Shown piece after piece: positions 27,630 to 29,156 of a stretch of DNA of 29,156 nucleotides. Source of the DNA: an uncultured Lachnobacterium sp. (GTDB lineage: Bacteria; Bacillota; Clostridia; Lachnospirales; Lachnospiraceae); assembly GCA_900546625.1 (NCBI GenBank), contig URDU01000037.1, forward strand, positions 1-29,156, written 5' to 3'. A model generated the notes under the pieces. The model did not search any database, was not told the DNA's origin, and saw only the letters and a list, made by a program, of their open reading frames with translations. Each line of letters begins with the position of its first letter. The stretch's first letter is position 1. A program made the translations under genes and the position numbers.

Positions 27630-28654
27630 AGAGTACAAAGAATCCGGATGGTACAGGAACAATCACGGAAAGTACAGTAAATGAGATACATAAGGTATTA
27701 AGGAGCTGTTTCCGTCAGGCGGTAAAGTGGGATATGATGGAAAAGAACCCGGCTGTGGATGCAACCGTTCCGAAAGCAAAGAAGCAGGAGCGTGAGATCT
27801 GGACAGCAGAGATGCTTATGCAGGCATTGGAAGCCTGTGATAACAAAATGCTCAAAATAGCATTTCATCTTGCATTTACGGCAACACTTCGTATCGGAGA
27901 ACTTCTTGGACTGACCTGGGATGATATGGATATTTCGGAAGAGGCGATTGCAGATAACAAAGCCTATGTTATCATCAATAAACAGGTAGAGAGAGTATCA
28001 AAGGATGCAATAGAAGCACTCAATTCAAAAGAAATTATCATGATATTTCCAAGCCAGAAGAAAAATAACAGGACGGTCAGAGTGCTGAAAACACCGAAGA
28101 CAGACAGCAGTGTCAGGAAGGTGTTTATTCCAAAATCAGTAGCACAATGTCTGATTGATTTGAAAGCAGATCAGGATGAGATAAAGGAAGTGCTTGGAAA
28201 TGAATATCAGGATTATAATCTGGTAATGGCGACAACATTTGGTCTTCCTATAGGAGACAGCTATTTAAGGACAAAAATGCAGGAAATCATAGATGAACTG
28301 GGGTTGCCAGATGTAGTGTTTCACAGTCTGCGTCATACCAGTGTCACCTACAAGCTGAAATTAAGTGGGGGAGATATTAAAGCAGTCCAGGGAGACTCCG
28401 GCCATGCTCAGGCGGATATGGTAACGGAAGTGTATGGACATATCCTTGATGAAGACCGAAGGAAGAATGCAGAACTTATGGAGAATGCCTTTTATAATAA
28501 GGAAAATCTAAATCCGCAGATGAAAAATCAGGATGAAGGCAGCAGTACAATTACTGTACCGGATGGAGTGGATGCAGAGCTGCTGATGAAAGTGCTGGGG
28601 AATCCGGAGATGGCAGCACTGCTTACATCATTGGCAAAGACAATGAAAGTATAA
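27587..28654 (+). CDS. Tyrosine-type site-specific recombinase/integrase, N-terminally truncated
   Basis: The 355-residue frame is a phage/ICE-type tyrosine recombinase lacking its N-terminal arm-binding domain and probably the beginning of the core-binding domain. Integrase-like sequence can be read upstream of the ATG in the same frame (LASINTHF, from about 27563), which shows the start is secondary. The remaining core-binding part (EKYYKDLLKMPAV to WDMMEKNPA) is followed by the catalytic domain with Arg102 (TLRIGELLGL), Lys171, His246/Arg249 (HSLRH), His273 and nucleophile Tyr283 (EVYGHIL). The catalytic set is complete, but the truncated protein is unlikely to recombine normally. The stop is followed by a terminator at 28664. 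Low-level expression of a catalytic fragment remains possible. Confidence 0.8.
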   Translation: MEKYYKDLLKMPAVKSTKNPDGTGTITESTVNEIHKVLRSCFRQAVKWDMMEKNPAVDATVPKAKKQEREIWTAEMLMQALEACDNKMLKIAFHLAFTATLRIGELLGLTWDDMDISEEAIADNKAYVIINKQVERVSKDAIEALNSKEIIMIFPSQKKNNRTVRVLKTPKTDSSVRKVFIPKSVAQCLIDLKADQDEIKEVLGNEYQDYNLVMATTFGLPIGDSYLRTKMQEIIDELGLPDVVFHSLRHTSVTYKLKLSGGDIKAVQGDSGHAQADMVTEVYGHILDEDRRKNAELMENAFYNKENLNPQMKNQDEGSSTITVPDGVDAELLMKVLGNPEMAALLTSLAKTMKV

Positions 28655-28663
28655 ATATAGAAG

Positions 28664-28708
28664 AACGATATTGTGTGGAGTAAGAAATCTATGCAGTATC
28701 GTTTTTTT
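28664..28708 (+). terminator. Terminator after the integrase
   Basis: AACGATATTGTGTGG pairs with CTATGCAGTATCGTT, with several G-T pairs, and is followed by a T run. It begins 10 bp after the integrase stop codon. Confidence 0.7.
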
Positions 28709-28787
28709 GTTTCTTGTGAAAAAATTTGTAGTTATTTGTAAGAATTTGTCGAGAAGCGCCATGTATATAATGTAGGGAGGTTTTAAC

Positions 28788-29039
28788 ATGACCAAAGAAG
28801 AAGAAATCAGAATGATAAATGAAAAACTAGATTTTTATGTAATGGAGGCAAGTGATGAGGAGTTCGATACCGAAGAGGTACGGAAACTTGTGAAGCGATT
28901 AGATGAATTGGATCCCATACCATTGCCGTGGAAATCGGATGAGGAAGCATTGAAAGACTTCTGGGAATATTGTGAAGAGAGGCAGAGGGAAGAACGTATA
29001 ATAGCAGATATGAAAATTAAGGATGAAAATAAGGATTAA
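28788..29039 (+). CDS. Small acidic hypothetical protein
   Basis: The ATG is preceded by GGGAGG 8 nt upstream. The 83-residue product is rich in Glu, Asp and Lys, mostly helical-looking, and has no cysteine, signal peptide or membrane segment. Notable pieces are INEKLDFYVMEASDEEFDTEEVRKLVKRLDEL and DPIPLPWKSDEEALKDFWEYCEERQREE. I do not recognise a family. The good ribosome site and typical codon use argue that it is real. It lies between the integrase and a gene that starts at the right edge, so it may belong to the element or be ordinary chromosome. Confidence 0.65.
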   Translation: MTKEEEIRMINEKLDFYVMEASDEEFDTEEVRKLVKRLDELDPIPLPWKSDEEALKDFWEYCEERQREERIIADMKIKDENKD

Positions 29040-29121
29040 GAAGTCTGTGTTTTGGAAAAGTTATGTGGTAAAATATATATACAAGAAGTCTATAAATCGG
29101 AATTTATTAAGGAGGATATGG

Positions 29122-29156
29122 ATGAAACTGTTTTTATGTTCGCACTTTTCAAGTGT
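29122..29156 (+). CDS. Start of a probable peptidase S51/class I glutamine amidotransferase-like protein (partial)
   Basis: Only 11 codons lie in the window: MKLFLCSHFSS. This N-terminus resembles the first strand of small Lachnospiraceae proteins of the peptidase E (S51) type, but the assignment rests on very little. The ATG at 29122 is preferred over one at 29118, because AAGGAGG lies 6 nt upstream, whereas the other would be too close. It lies 82 bp after the acidic hypothetical gene. Confidence 0.35.
   Translation, partial: MKLFLCSHFSS

Overview
This window is the replication-origin region of a low-to-moderate GC Firmicute, most likely a Lachnospiraceae member of the Agathobacter (Eubacterium rectale)/Roseburia type. 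That placement rests on inference: the classic clostridial oriC gene order, the lineage-typical DUF4446 and DUF3881 families behind parAB, the two-subunit Fe-S fumarase, and strong GGAGG-type ribosome binding sites. No database search was possible.

Left of the origin everything reads leftward: dnaA, dnaN, an S4-domain RNA-binding gene (yaaA), recF, gyrB and gyrA form a tightly spaced replication/topology block. A 446-bp gap follows, then the class I fumarase alpha and beta genes and the 5' half of a tRNA-Ser(GCU) cut off by the window edge. The origin lies between dnaA and rpmH (about 10,660-11,040), with DnaA boxes and an AT-rich tract.

Right of the origin almost everything reads rightward: rpmH, rnpA, yidD, yidC, khpB (jag), mnmE, mnmG and rsmG. 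A lone leftward alpha/beta-hydrolase-like gene with degenerate catalytic motifs follows. Next comes a DegS/DegU-type two-component pair, then a 1.16-kb gene-free block (20,882-22,041). This block holds three perfect 16-bp parS sites and two 233-bp hairpin repeats plus a truncated third. A small iron-sulfur flavoprotein-like gene separates the block from parA-parB, DUF4446, a divergent HD-GYP gene and DUF3881. A tRNA-Arg(CCU) ends this chromosomal part.

Beyond the tRNA lies a mobile-element scar: short GCACCG repeats, a promoter with a strong terminator in its leader, the first ~50 codons of a ParB-like protein joined out of frame to an N-terminally truncated tyrosine integrase, a small acidic hypothetical gene, and the start of a probable peptidase-S51-like gene.

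Functionally, the window links initiation (DnaA/oriC), the sliding clamp, gyrase, RecF repair, origin segregation (ParAB/parS), RNase P and ribosomal protein L34, membrane insertion (YidC/YidD/KhpB) and tRNA U34 modification (MnmE/MnmG). The least ordinary parts are the duplicated parS-hairpin module, the perfect DnaA boxes outside oriC (a pair near gyrA and three inside mnmE), and the collapsed integrative element next to tRNA-Arg. No clearly new multi-gene defence or biosynthetic system is visible.
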